Source: Campanula takesimana (taxonomy: Eukaryota > Streptophyta > Magnoliopsida > Asterales > Campanulaceae). Taken from it: DNA of 64,000 bases. The position numbers and the translations under genes were made by a program. Positions 39,162 to 49,829 of this stretch are shown here, piece by piece (the stretch's first letter is position 1; the number at the start of each line of letters is the position of its first letter). The notes below the pieces were generated by a model. It was not told where the DNA came from. It saw only the letters and a program-made list of their open reading frames with translations, and did no database searches. The stretch is taken from positions 1,026,339 through 1,090,338 of the forward strand of contig JAOWBW010000302.1 of the NCBI GenBank assembly GCA_026119855.1, given 5' to 3'.

Positions 39162-39641
39162 GTAGAGAGAATAAATACTTGTAAAGAAGTGTGCGTAGAA
39201 AATTAGATAATACTATATGCGCAGAACACAAATACTTAGGGATATATCAATTTTTCAAATAAAATATTAAAAAAAAGAATGTGAAAAACAAGGAAGAATA
39301 TTCAAGAACATGAAGAACACCTAAGAACACCGAAAAACAAAAGTTGACAAAAATTCAACAAAATGCATATCAAAATGACCGCGTTGACCAGACATTTCAA
39401 CTATATAAAGCATAAAGTCAACAGTTGAATTATAAACCCAGAAATCAAGAAAAACAGTTCGTCTGCCATGGAAGTTACGGAGCTCAGATATTGACGAAAA
39501 ACACATGTAACGACCATTGATCATGAAATAAACTACATGAAGGAGTAGATCAGGTTAATACGAACACATAACAACCAACGATTTCATAAATGATTAACAA
39601 TTAAGGGAGAAATCGAAAAAGGGAGTTATAGTGAAACATAC
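39162..39641 (-). other. Element C: 5' part of the intron of the extra gene
   Basis: This lies between the exon 1 donor and the D insertion. The intron's other part is 23237-23451. Without D the intron would be about 700 bp. No other feature was seen. Confidence 0.5.
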
Positions 39642-39779
39642 CATGTCATTGACGGTAGGATGCCCTAATTGTTGTTCTAGTTCTTCTTCTTCGTTCTGAG
39701 AGTTCCCAGGATTGGAGTGAGAAGAAGAGTCGGAGATGATGATTTCGGGTTGTTGAGTTTTGGTTTTCTTAGGCGCCAT
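39642..39779 (-). CDS. Element C extra gene, exon 1
   Basis: 46 codons from an ATG: MAPKKTKTQQPEIII, then a Ser/Glu-rich acidic stretch, ending NDM before a consensus donor GTATGT (39641-39636). The phase-0 end matches the phase-0 start of exon 2 at 23236. It is downstream of RNase H and upstream of the 3' LTR of C. Confidence 0.6.
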
Positions 39780-39857
39780 TGAAATGGTTTGAGGAAAAAA
39801 AATTGAGGTTGAAGATAAAGAACAGGAGACGAAAAATGAAGGTTTAGAGCAGAGGTT

Positions 39858-39888
<31 letters not shown>

Positions 39889-40749
39889 AGAGAGAGAGAG
39901 AGAATTAGAGTAGAGAGAAGTAGAGAGAGAAACGGTTTAAGTAGGGAAGGAGGATAGAGAGGTTAGGCGCATGGTAGCAGGGAAATATTTGAGAAAAAGT
40001 GCAGTGGCGCAGGATAGCAATGCCACGTGTCACCATAGGGAACGCACGTGTGCAGGCCTATGCGAGCGTGTGAGTGTGAATTCCTAAGCCGGTCACTGTC
40101 GAGTCAACTTCCTCATAAATGCTGAGTCAGTGAAAGGACGTGCGCACATTAGCAGGGTGACGTGGCCGAATGGGGGACGCGCGTGCGCAGTCTTTGCGCG
40201 CGCGTGTGTCAGAAAAGAGAGGCTGATGGCTGTCGCATCACCTTCCTCATTAAATGGTGAGCAGACATTCGCAAGGTGCGCTGTCATTAATCGCATTTTG
40301 CATTAAATGATAATGGGACATGCGCAGGGGTAAAAAGGTAATTTCTCAAGAAAATTCAAAAAATAAAGGCGCGGGAAAATTTAAATTACACAAGTAGCCT
40401 TGTAACTAAGCATTGACTTTTCAGTCAAGGACCTATGTGTAAAATCTAATGAATAGAACACTTACCTGCGATCCACAATGATTTGCGCATGGATAGTCAT
40501 GCATAGCGCATTGATAGCGCATAGATTCTATAAATCTCAGAACTGTTGTTTCATGCGCAGACATTTGTTGCACAGGTGTTGCGCAGGGCGCATGTAACTT
40601 AACCTATTTTGCACACTTATCAAGCAAATACATTAGTATCAATAAATTATATGGACAAGTTAGCTAAGATTAAGCATACCCATTTCTCCTTTCAAGAGAC
40701 CACTTGTTAATTCTTGAGGAGATGATATTAGATGTTGATGAGCTTGGTA
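39780..40749 (-). promoter_or_regulatory. Element C: region between pol and the extra gene, rich in TGCGCA-type palindromes
   Basis: A GA-dinucleotide tract is at about 39860-39905. Between 39965 and 40600 there are many GCGCAT, TGCGCA, GTGCGCAC and GCGCGCG words, the same kind as in C's LTR promoter region. They lie 180-800 bp upstream of the ATG of the extra gene. A separate promoter for that gene is inferred, not shown. Confidence 0.45.
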
Positions 40750-41684
40750 TTAGTGCTTGGTAGGATTGGAAACTGCTATGGTGGACATATTATCGCAGAG
40801 AATTGGACAATTCTCTTCATGAATCCCATAGTCTACAGGTTGTTGCTTCATCCATAAGATTTGGCAGTAGCAGCTTCCAGCAGCAATATATTCTGCTTCA
40901 GTAGTGGAGATGGACACATCAGCTTGTTTCTTGCTCGCCCATGCTACAAGTCGATTTCCAAGGAAATGACATGTTCCACTTGTGCTCTTCCTGTCAATGG
41001 TGCATGTTGCGTAGTCCGCATCTGAAAAACTTAGCAAATCGAAATTTGAATCTTTGGTGTACCAAAGTCCAAGGTTAACAGAGCCAAAAATATATCTAAT
41101 ACATTTTATAGCAGTTATGTGCGCTTCTGAAGAATTAGCATGATAGTGCGCACAGATCCAGACAAGATAATATCTTGGCCAACTAGCAGAAGATAAAGGA
41201 GAGTCAATCATACCTCGATATAGTCTGATCAACTTACCTTTTAAGTCTGTTAAGTTTGTTGCTGGTGGCCATTGGAGTGTCGTATGCTTTAGCATTTTCA
41301 TGCCCAGACATCTTGATCAAGTCCCTTGTGTACTTTGCTTGATGTGATGAAGATGCCATCTTTCAATTGCTTGATTTGAAGCCCGAGGAAGAAGGTGATT
41401 TCTCCCATCATGCTCGTCTCAAGTTTGCTTTTCATTTGCTTTTCAAAGCGCTTACAAAGTAACTCATTAGTAGAACCAAATATAATATCATCAACATAGA
41501 TTTGAACAAGTAAAGAATGATCATTATACTTAGCAATAAAAAGAGTTGTATCGATTTTACCGCGCTTGAAGCTTTTCCCTAGTAGGAGTTTTGAAAGAGT
41601 ATCATACCATGCTCTTGGAGCTTGATGAAGTCCATACAAAGCTTTCTGGAGTTTGAACACGATTTGGAAATTTGTCATCTTCAA
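40750..41684 (-). pseudogene. Element C: reverse transcriptase C-terminal part and RNase H
   Basis: Frame 41684-41298 has KLQKALYGLHQAPRAWYDTL and the catalytic QIYVDDIIFGSTNE. Frame 41301-40750 has the copia RNase H with FSDADYATCTIDRKSTSGTCHFLG and STTEAEYIAAGSCYCQILWM. A frameshift joins them near 41300. The phrases are typical of the Sirevirus branch. Confidence 0.85.
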
Positions 41685-42960
41685 ACCTAGGAGGTTGAGC
41701 TACATTGACCGTCTCTTGGAATTCACCGTTGAGAAATGCACTCCATATCCATTTGATTTATGAGAGGCATAAGCTAACAAAATTCTGATAGCTTCAAGTC
41801 TTGCTATAGGCACAAATGTTTCATCGTAGAGGATTCCTTCCTCTTGCCTATAGATTTGAGCAACCAACCTTGCTTTGATTCTGTGATGCTTCCATTCTCA
41901 TCCATCTTGTTTCCGGACACCCATTGAAGCGCTTAATATTGAATGAGCTTTTCTTGCACTTCTTGCATAGCATCGATCCAGCTTAAAACATGGAGCACTC
42001 TATCAATCTTCTTTGATCCGACATGAGAGATAAACGAATGCTACACCACAAAGTTTGATGCTCTCGATGTACGAACCCCTACATTTAGATGATAAGAATA
42101 TGAAGATCAATGGGTATTTCATTTGCTTCAGTATCAGAATCTTCAAGTGTGATTTGCTGAAGCGGTAAAACATCATGCGCGGAATAAGGCATCTGCGCAT
42201 CAGTAGTAATTACTTTCTTGCGCAGCATCTGAAGTATGCACATGAGATGGACTGATTCTGAATCTGCTTGATCTATATTCTGCACAGGAATAGTGTTACT
42301 GCGCACCTGTCTAAAAAACTCGGCAGAAGCATCAGAATCATTTGGAGCCAAATATGGCTCAAGGAGAGAATGTACGTCAAATGTAACATGTACAGATACT
42401 ATAATAACTAGAGATTTATTCTATTATAATCATGAAAATCTTATAGAATTATTGGCATACCCAACGAGAATACCTTCATCTGCTTTGGCGTCGAATTTAC
42501 CTCTATGCTCTGCCGTTGTAGAGGATATAGCGTTTGCAGCCAAAGAGCTTGAAGAAAGCAATGTTAGGCGCTCTTTCTCTCCATAGATCGTATGGAGTAT
42601 TGATGTAGGCTTTGTTGATGAGGGATCTTATTCTGAGTAAAGCATGCACCGTTGACAGCTTCTTCCCAGAAATACATTAGAAGTACTGCTTCTACTATCA
42701 TTGTCTATCCATCCTCAATCAACGAGCGATTCTTTCCACAACGCCATTTTGTTGGGGAACTCCAGCAGCAGAGAAATTGTGAAGAATACCATTTGTTGGT
42801 TCTTGTTGGTTCTCACAATATTGAGCGACATCGTTGTTCATAAATTCTATTCCGTTGAAGTATCGAACTCTAATGATGTCTTCTGTGTTTGGAGATTTCG
42901 AAGGAGAACAGCCAGGATATCATTGAGATACCACAAGTTGGTCCAATGCTCGCGGTAGCG
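41685..42960 (-). pseudogene. Element C: degraded integrase, linker and RT N-terminal part
   Basis: Only scattered frames remain, such as 42351-42085, an acidic post-integrase linker. Several frameshifts and stops interrupt the rest. The assignment rests mainly on position between protease and RT. Confidence 0.55.
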
Positions 42961-44118
42961 AGCGGTCCAAACACATGAGGTGAAGCGGTTGTAAGCGTTT
43001 TGACATTGGAGCAATCTTGCTGGAGGAAGACTGCTCAGGCTGCTTACTAAGCTGGTATGGTGCTTATACCATTTCTAGCTACATTCACTTATGTTCTTTG
43101 CTACAAAACAAGGATTCGTAATAGAAATTATAGCGATAAGATCAATAATATAAAAATTGGTCTTACGAGTCCTTGTGAGCAAAGTTAGTCCAGAAACGCC
43201 ATTCTTGATATAGCAGTGCTTTGAAGTGAAATGGCATTCCAGACCTTTATCGCATAATTGTGATATGGAGAGCAGGTTGTGCTTGAGACTATCTTTTATG
43301 ATTAGTCCAAATCCAATTATGTTCCCTTTGTTGTTGTCACCATATGTTACTGAGTGATCTCTTCCTTCATGCACATCTTTAAGAGTGTTGACATCTCCAG
43401 TCGTGTCTAGAATCCACTGTCGATACCAATTGAGCTTGAGAGTGCACAGTGAAGTAGATCTTTTCTGCTCGTTGAAACATTGACTTGCGCTCTACAGCAG
43501 AGTTATCATTTAAGATCAGCAGGCACTTTAAGAGATTCCTTGCGCGGCTACAGAGTTGGCGATGACGCAGCTTTGTCAGGTTAGCTCTGGCAAATAGGTA
43601 CTTGCCATTCTGTCTACTTGGTGAAGGTGTCCTATTTCCACTAGAGTGAAGGGACCTTTCTTTGATTGTCCTTGGCGCATGCTCAGGTTTCATTTCAGAA
43701 ACAGCTTCTGAATCGTTGTCAGCATTTGCCACTAAGCAGAGCAGTCCATCCTCAGAGTCAGCATCGTTGTCTTCAGTGTCAGTCTCCAAGTCCTTAGCTC
43801 CTTTTCTGCGCAGTTTTCTTAAGCAGCCATTCCGCACTGCTTAGATGCTTTGTGCGCAGGGTTGCTTTTCCCCGTACTCAAATTTTGGAGTAGGCATTTT
43901 AAAGCGAAATTTCCTGGCTTTCTGCAGTTGTAGCAGACCAAGTCATCTTTCTTTGAGTCTCTATGAGAGAGAATAGGAGGTTTGCTTGAGGATCTACCAA
44001 GTTTGGAGAACTTTCTGAATTTGATCTGAGGTTTGAGCAGGCGCAGGAACATGTGAAAAGTTAGCCATTGCCCAAGATTTTGAAGCCATATTGAATCGGC
44101 ACCCAAGCTGTTAAGCAT
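42961..44118 (-). pseudogene. Element C: gag tail, protease and pre-integrase remnants
   Basis: Frame 44118-43819 has CYNCRKPGNFALKC, a CCHC knuckle whose His is replaced by Asn. Frame 43837-43379 is the acidic gag-protease linker. Then the protease site reads WILDTTGDVNTL, where the family's D-S-G box and following Cys-Ser-Arg-His stretch are missing. YGDNNKGNIIGFG and HNLLSISQLCDKGLECHFT follow (protease end and pre-integrase). Most of gag upstream is absent. Confidence 0.7.
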
Positions 44119-44151
44119 GAAAAGCAGAAACGTGTTTTATGAAGGTGTTCG

Positions 44152-44163
44152 CTCTGATACCAC
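44152..44163 (-). other. Element C: primer-binding site for initiator Met tRNA
   Basis: The plus strand reads gctctgatacca at about 44150-44161, giving TGGTATCAGAGC on the minus strand, next to the 5' LTR end at 44165. Confidence 0.85.
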
Positions 44164-44164
44164 T

Positions 44165-45781
44165 TGTTGGTCCCAAAGGGGCAACAAGGGTGAGAAAATC
44201 ACTAGAGGGGGGGTGAATAGCGTTTTAAAATTCTTTTCAAATCCTTTTGCAATTCAATGGCAAATGCGCACAACTCTTATTTTGGCTAAGTATATCGCGC
44301 AGCAAGAGTGAAATGCACAGCGGAAATTTAAAGCAGCTTTGCGCAGGGTATACTGCGCAGAGATAAAAACGCACGCGCTAAGTGAAGCTAAAGAGTGGCG
44401 CAAAAATGGTTCTAAGGCAAATGATCAATAACAATTACACAGCAAAGTGTAGCAATCTGAAAAATCAAACAAAGCAGTTCATAAATAGTTAAGCAGGAAA
44501 TATGCAGTAAATATAATGAACACGCTATTTGGAGAGGTTCGATCGATGAAAGATCTACATCCTCTACCAAGACGGTTAGTCTTGGATTTCTAATGGAGAT
44601 CTTATAATATGAGTGAGTATTACAAATTACAACATTTGAGCTCAATACTAACTCAAGATCTATTATCTATGAAGAACAAATCCTAGACTAAACCGGTGTA
44701 TCTCAAGAAGTTAGATCTAAATGATCAAAGCTTCAAGAGGTGTGTGTGACAGAATTTCTGGGCTCTATGAATATGAAAGATGAAGAGCACCAAGAATTCT
44801 GGTGATATAGGGCTTTGCAATTTGAGCAGGAGTTTGAAGGTTTGAAGATCTTGAAGGCTGTTCTAAGGAATCTGGAAATATTGAGCAGCAGTCTTCAGAT
44901 CTTCAAGGTTTCTCAATGAAGCATGAAACTCGAGCTCTTGAAGCATGCAAGCTTAAGAAACTTGGAAATGCGAATGAGCAGGCTATTTATAGCTGAGCTT
45001 CAAAAAACTAGCCGTTGGAGCTCTGAGCAAGGACGATGTGCTGGCACAATATGATTGGCGCGCAGGTGTCCTTTATAGCCGTTGGAGACAGAGCAAGGAC
45101 AATGAGCTGGCACAATGTGAATGGTGCACAGGTGTCCTTTGTACCCGTTGAAGACTGAGCATGAAGACCAAATTCAAATCTTCTTCTAGAAGGTTGACAG
45201 CTGTCTTCACTTGAAATATTTCGTTGAAGCGTGTCTCCACCAATGGTTTTGCTGAGTGTGATTATTTTGTCGTTTGTCCACACCTCAGCACTCTAGCTCA
45301 ATCCAAAAAGCGTAGCTTGTTTTATCGCTTTCCAAGCTTCTAGAATATGAGATCAGGAGATGAGGAATTTGACCAAGGTTGAGTGTCCGCGCACAAAGGC
45401 ATGCGCATTGCCGACGCGCATGGATGCTGCGCATGGGTAGCATGCGGACCATGCTTGGTCACTAAAAGATCTCTTCAGAGTTTAGGGAATAAGACCTTGA
45501 AAACTGAGCAGGGTCAAAAAGCTGCGCAAGATATCTATGCGCAGTGGCGACCTGCGCAGAGAACATCCTGCGCAGTGAAATGAATATTGCTTAGGAAATC
45601 TTCGATCCTTGATAGCTTCAAGTCCTATAATCTAAGCCTATACTATAAAAAGGACTTGGCTAAAAATTGAAGTTATAAACTTCTTTACATGAGGTCCTAA
45701 AGTCCATAAAAATACTCATAGGTGATGGTCTCAATCAATTCTAACAAATGTAGGAGGGTTAAGTGATAAGCATACCCAACA
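44165..45781 (-). mobile_element. Element C: 5' LTR (1617 bp)
   Basis: TGTTGGTCCC ... ACCCAACA. It is homologous to the 3' LTR but with small indels (for example an extra 18 or so bases near 45250), so it is older than D and E. It has TATA at 44992-44981 and a TGCGCA cluster at about 45380-45580. The target duplication ACCTC follows at 45782-45786. Confidence 0.9.
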
Positions 45782-45786
45782 ACCTC

Positions 45787-46161
45787 CTTTGGCAATTGAT
45801 CATCATCCAAGTCTACGAGTCGGACTGCACCACCGCTTAGTATCTTTTTGACCACGTAACCTCTTTTCGTTCAAATGCTCTTAACCTTCTTGTTGAAAGC
45901 CCTTGCCATTCTTTGTTGATAAGCCCTTATGTGTTCAAACGCTCTTAACCTCTTTTCGTCGAGTAGGGCTAACTGCTCGTATCGATTTTCCATCCAATCA
46001 ACCTCGTTGACTTGGTTCTCGAGTAAGACCCGTAGAGAAGGAACCTCGAGTTCGACTGGGAGTACGGCTTCAGAATCATAAACCAGTGAGTACGGAGTTT
46101 CTCCCGTTACTGACCGTATTGACGTACGGTAGCCCCACAATGCTAGTGGTAATTTCTCGGG
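45787..46161 (-). pseudogene. Element B: integrase C-terminal region
   Basis: WGYRTSIRSVTGETPYSLVYDSEAVLPVELEVPS and ARAFNKKVKSI, then a TGA, then GYVVKKILSGGAVRLVDLDDDQLPKE leading into the C insertion. The reading frame continues at 18963. Stops at 46162-46164 and about 45868 break it. Confidence 0.8.
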
Positions 46162-48375
46162 CTAATCCCTTCCTGTTGAAGCCATTTTTCGTATGATGAC
46201 CTCGATTGTCTTATTTGCTGCTTTGACTGCTCCATTAGCTAGGGGGCGGTACGGGGATGACTTGTGTTTGGAAATCTTGTAGTTAACCAAAAGTGCATCT
46301 ATTTCTTTCTCAAAGTGAGAACCATTGTCGGAGATGATCTCATGAGGAATACCGTATCGGCACATGATGTTGTTCTTCACGAATTCGGCCACTTTCTTGG
46401 CGTTGAGGACTCGGTAAGCTTGTGCTTTGACCCATTTTGTAAAATAATCCACGGCCACTAGAATAAATGGCCGTCCGTTGCTTCCCGTAGGATGGACTTT
46501 GCCGATGATATCTATGCCCCAACAAGAGAACGGCCATGGTGTGGTCATGTTGTACAATTGCGAAGGTGGAGCATGTTGTAGATTAGCATGGAATTGGCAC
46601 TTGGCGCATTTCTTGAATTTCTCGATACAGTCTCTTTCCATTGTAGTCCAATAGTAGCCAATATGGAGTATTTTCTTGGCTAACATAATCCCATTCATGT
46701 GGGGTCCACACTTGCCTTCATGGACTTCGTGCATGATTTCTTGAGCTTCGGTCTCATTTGCACATAAAAGATTAATCCCTTGATGATGTCTCTTGTAGAG
46801 GCGGTTTCCAATCGACACATATCTTGCGGATAGCTTTTGTAATGCTACTCGAGATTTCCCATTGCTGTCCTCGGAGAAAGTGCCGTTGTTGAGAAAGTTC
46901 ATGATGTCTGTGTACCACGGGGGGTTTGTTTGGACTTCATTGATCTCAATACTCATGCAATATGCCGGACTGGTCTTTCTTGAAATTTTGAAGGGTTTCA
47001 CCATTTTTCCTTTGGGCATTTCAACCAATGAGGCTATGGTGGCTAAAGCATCGGCAAAGCGGTTCTTGTCCCTTGGCAGATAATTGAACGTTATATCTTG
47101 GAACTGTTCAGCTAACTCCTCGAGGTGTTGACCATACTGTTGGAGGGTCGGGTCTTGGATTCGCCATTTGCCCGATGTCTGATTGATAAGGAGCAGGAAG
47201 TCACCGAATACTTCTAGTTCTGTGACATTTCTTTCTAGTGCTGCTTCAAGCCCTGCTATACATGCCTCATATTCGGCAATGTTGTTGGTGGCTTTGAATT
47301 CAAGACGGATTGCAATTCGAGTGTAGATGTCCTTTGGATCGACAAGCAACATTCCTATCCCATAACTGTGCTTATTGGCGGTGCCATCGAAAAAAAGTTG
47401 CCACTTATTTTCCTCAGCTGTAGTGCAAACCAAGTGCTCGTCGTGAAACTGTAAGTCCTCCCCCTTCACTTCATCACACGGAAATTCAGCAAGCTGATCA
47501 CTGAACACTTTCCCCCTGATGGATTTGAGTGTGACGTAAGTAATATCATAGCCGACGAGCATGAAGTACCACTTGGCTATCCTTATTGACATGAAAGGCT
47601 TCTCAAAGATGTAGCGGAGCGGGTCCACTTTTGCTACTATCTTGATTGGAAAGGCTTCCATGTAATGTTTGAGCTTTTGAGTAACCCAAACCAGTGCTGC
47701 ACATGACTTCTCCAATACGGAGTAGTTCTTTTCGCCTCCTTGAAATCGGCGACTGACAAAATAAATGGCATTCTCCTTTGTGGAGTCTCGTTGCTCTTGT
47801 GCTAGCATAGCCCCAAGGGCTTCATCATTCACTGTGAGATAGAGCAAGAGAGGTTTCTCCTTGTGAGGTGGAACCAAAACTAGAGGGCATGTCAAGTAAT
47901 GCTTCACTTGGTCAAAAGCTTTTTGGCAAGTGTCGGTCCATTCTAGAGCCACATTCTTCTTGAGTAGCTTGAAGATTGGCTCACACATGGAAGTGAGTTG
48001 GTGTACAAACCGACTGATGTACTGAAGTTTGCCTATGAAACCTTTGATTTCTTTCTGTGTCTTCGGAGGAGGCATGTTAATGATTGCCTTGATTTTGGAG
48101 GGATATGCTTCAATTCCCTTTTCTGTGACCATGTATCCAAGGACTTTGCCTCGAATAACCCCGAAAGTGCACTTGGCGGGATTAAGCCTCATCTTGTGTT
48201 GTCGAAGCCTTTCAAAAAACTTGCGGAGGTCGATCAAGTGTTGACCGTCGGTCCCCTTTGAATGGATGATCATGTCGTCCATATAGACCTCAATTTCTTT
48301 ATGGATCATGTCATGGAACAAAGCTGTAACAGCCCTTTGATGAGTAGCCCCAGCGTTCCTTAACCCAAACGGCAT
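46162..48375 (-). CDS. Element B Pol: RT palm, two RNase H domains and integrase core
   Basis: 737 open codons. The reverse transcriptase palm has MPFGLRNAGATHQRA and the catalytic VYMDDMIIHSKG. A gypsy-type RNase H follows, damaged at its first Asp (LLLYLTVNDEALGAMLAQ). A second RNase H of archaeal type follows (WQLFFDGTANKHSYGIGMLL, NNIAEYEACIAGLEAAL, FNYLPRDKNRFADALA). Integrase has the zinc finger H...H...CAKC, the catalytic WGIDIIG and SDNGSHFEKE, and PYRPLANGAVKAANKT, where the expected final Glu region reads V-K-A. The dual RNase H is a mark of the Tat lineage. The frame is closed by TAG at both ends relative to a full polyprotein, so it is a defective part. Confidence 0.88.
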   Translation of the reverse strand: MPFGLRNAGATHQRAVTALFHDMIHKEIEVYMDDMIIHSKGTDGQHLIDLRKFFERLRQHKMRLNPAKCTFGVIRGKVLGYMVTEKGIEAYPSKIKAIINMPPPKTQKEIKGFIGKLQYISRFVHQLTSMCEPIFKLLKKNVALEWTDTCQKAFDQVKHYLTCPLVLVPPHKEKPLLLYLTVNDEALGAMLAQEQRDSTKENAIYFVSRRFQGGEKNYSVLEKSCAALVWVTQKLKHYMEAFPIKIVAKVDPLRYIFEKPFMSIRIAKWYFMLVGYDITYVTLKSIRGKVFSDQLAEFPCDEVKGEDLQFHDEHLVCTTAEENKWQLFFDGTANKHSYGIGMLLVDPKDIYTRIAIRLEFKATNNIAEYEACIAGLEAALERNVTELEVFGDFLLLINQTSGKWRIQDPTLQQYGQHLEELAEQFQDITFNYLPRDKNRFADALATIASLVEMPKGKMVKPFKISRKTSPAYCMSIEINEVQTNPPWYTDIMNFLNNGTFSEDSNGKSRVALQKLSARYVSIGNRLYKRHHQGINLLCANETEAQEIMHEVHEGKCGPHMNGIMLAKKILHIGYYWTTMERDCIEKFKKCAKCQFHANLQHAPPSQLYNMTTPWPFSCWGIDIIGKVHPTGSNGRPFILVAVDYFTKWVKAQAYRVLNAKKVAEFVKNNIMCRYGIPHEIISDNGSHFEKEIDALLVNYKISKHKSSPYRPLANGAVKAANKTIEVIIRKMASTGRD

Positions 48376-48396
48376 AACTGTGTAGAAAAAGGTGCC

Positions 48397-48858
48397 CTAC
48401 GGTGTTGTGAAAGCAGTCTTGTGTTGATCCTCCTCGGCCATGAGAATCTGATTATACCCAGCAAAGCCATCCATAAATGAGCGAACCTCATATGCAGCAG
48501 TGGAGTCGACTAGCATGTCGATGTTGGGTAGTGGAAAGTCATCCTTTAGAGAAGCTTTGTTCAAATCCCGGAAGTCCACACATACACGGACCTTGCCGTT
48601 AGCTTTTTTGACTGTCACCACATTGGCTAGCTATGTCGGATACTCAATAACTTTGATGAAGCCCACACTGAGAAGCTTCTCTATCTCTTCTTTGACTTGT
48701 AGAGACCATTCTGTCTTGATCTTTCTGAGTTTCTGCTTTGTCGGTTTAGCATCGTCCCTGATCAGAATCCTGTGCTCCGCGACCTTTCTGTCTAAACTAG
48801 GCATGTCTTTGTATGACCATGCAAATACATCCACGAACTCTCTGATCAGTGCAGTCAA
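48397..48858 (-). pseudogene. Element B: reverse transcriptase fingers
   Basis: Two frames separated by TAG at 48631-48633: REFVDVFAWSYKDMPSLD ... VGFIKVIEYPT, and VTVKKANGKVRVCVDFRDLNKASLKDDFPLP ... FAGYNQI. A second TAG at 48397-48399 separates it from the palm. Both stops stand where the family has Trp (TGG). Confidence 0.85.
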
Positions 48859-49496
48859 TCTGTCTTTCTCTTCCCCCTTGAAGAAGCTTCCGATCTTGGT
48901 TTCTTTGGCTCTTCGTCGGTACTCAGATTAACAACATGCAGTTCTTCGTCAGCCCCTGAACCATTTTCACCATGACTACGGACCTGTTGAGCAAGTTCAT
49001 TTAAGTATGTTGTGTTTTTGTGGTCTATTTCATCATTATTTGAATCGTTATTAACTAGTTTATTAAATTCGTTATTAGTTAATTCATCATTCATGATGTT
49101 TGCAATCTCGGGGTACTTAGAAAGATCAAATATTTCATTAACAAAGAAAGGGAACACACGCTCGGCTATGGCCTCCATATCCTCTTGGGTGAGGGTATCG
49201 GAAACACACTCGGACTCGAAAGTGAATGTGAACAAGTCTTCCTTTGTGACCTTTCGCGGTATGCAACCCATCTTCTTGATCAAGAATTCCTCGGACACCA
49301 CGGGCCCCTTTGTAGAATACCAGTTGTTGATTGGCTCTGAGCTCGACTGGATCTCACTGATAATTCCTCTTCTCGTGTCGGTGTTGTAGATGGCATTCAC
49401 TTGGCACTCATCCATGATGGCGAATTCCTCGAACATGGAGGCTAGATCAGTCATTTCTTCCCCTACGGTAATCTCTGTCTCAGACTCTATGGTCAC
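48855..49496 (-). CDS. Element B: acidic linker between protease and RT
   Basis: 213 residues, acidic (EITVGEEMTDLASMFEEF, ECVSDTLTQEDMEAIAERVFPFF), corresponding to 29648-30197 of D. No enzymatic motif is seen. Confidence 0.6.
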   Translation of the reverse strand: MTIESETEITVGEEMTDLASMFEEFAIMDECQVNAIYNTDTRRGIISEIQSSSEPINNWYSTKGPVVSEEFLIKKMGCIPRKVTKEDLFTFTFESECVSDTLTQEDMEAIAERVFPFFVNEIFDLSKYPEIANIMNDELTNNEFNKLVNNDSNNDEIDHKNTTYLNELAQQVRSHGENGSGADEELHVVNLSTDEEPKKPRSEASSRGKRKTD

Positions 49497-49829
49497 TTTC
49501 TTCCCCCCACCATTCTCAGGGTGACATAAGAGTTGGTTCCCCTTTCGGATTTCTGAATCTCACAGTCGGCAAAGACTTCGAGACTGGGATTTCTGATGCC
49601 CTTGATGTTAGCCCATGGTTCGGGAAAGATTACATACGGAACGTCTTCTCCCTGACAGACAAAGTAGCCATTTAGTGTATTGCGATAAGGCCTCAGATTG
49701 GGAATCTCATAATGACGGCCTTCCCTTCGAGCTCAGGCCTTCTCATTCTTGACGGCTTGCTCGTACTTCAAGTCATCTTTGGAAGGATCATACCCCAATC
49801 TGAACTTGTTTTTTTGATAAATAGGACCT
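49497..49829 (-). pseudogene. Element B: post-protease segment, out of frame
   Basis: In another minus-strand frame it reads QGEDVPYVIFPEPWANIKG and SLEVFADCEIQKSERG, parallel to the D segment after the G-patch (EEFSCFEFAEPWIDHTG, IFRDVEFDRSN). This shows continuity of the polyprotein despite frameshifts. Confidence 0.5.

Larger units (their letters stand above)
18964..45781 (-). mobile_element. Element C: Sirevirus-like Ty1/copia retrotransposon with an extra 3' gene
   Basis: C's own sequence is 18964-23456 and 39157-45781. The middle is element D. On the minus strand the order is: 5' LTR (45781-44165), initiator-Met primer site, gag remnant, damaged protease and integrase, RT, RNase H, extra spliced gene, polypurine tract and 3' LTR (20552-18964). 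The RT phrase QIYVDDIIFGSTNE and the large extra gene after pol fit the Sirevirus (SIRE/Maximus) clade. The pol region is too degraded to be functional. Confidence 0.85.

Noticed and set aside
39841..39905. GA-dinucleotide tract as a functional element
   Set aside because: Simple microsatellite; similar tracts lie in E's LTR. Nothing sets it apart.
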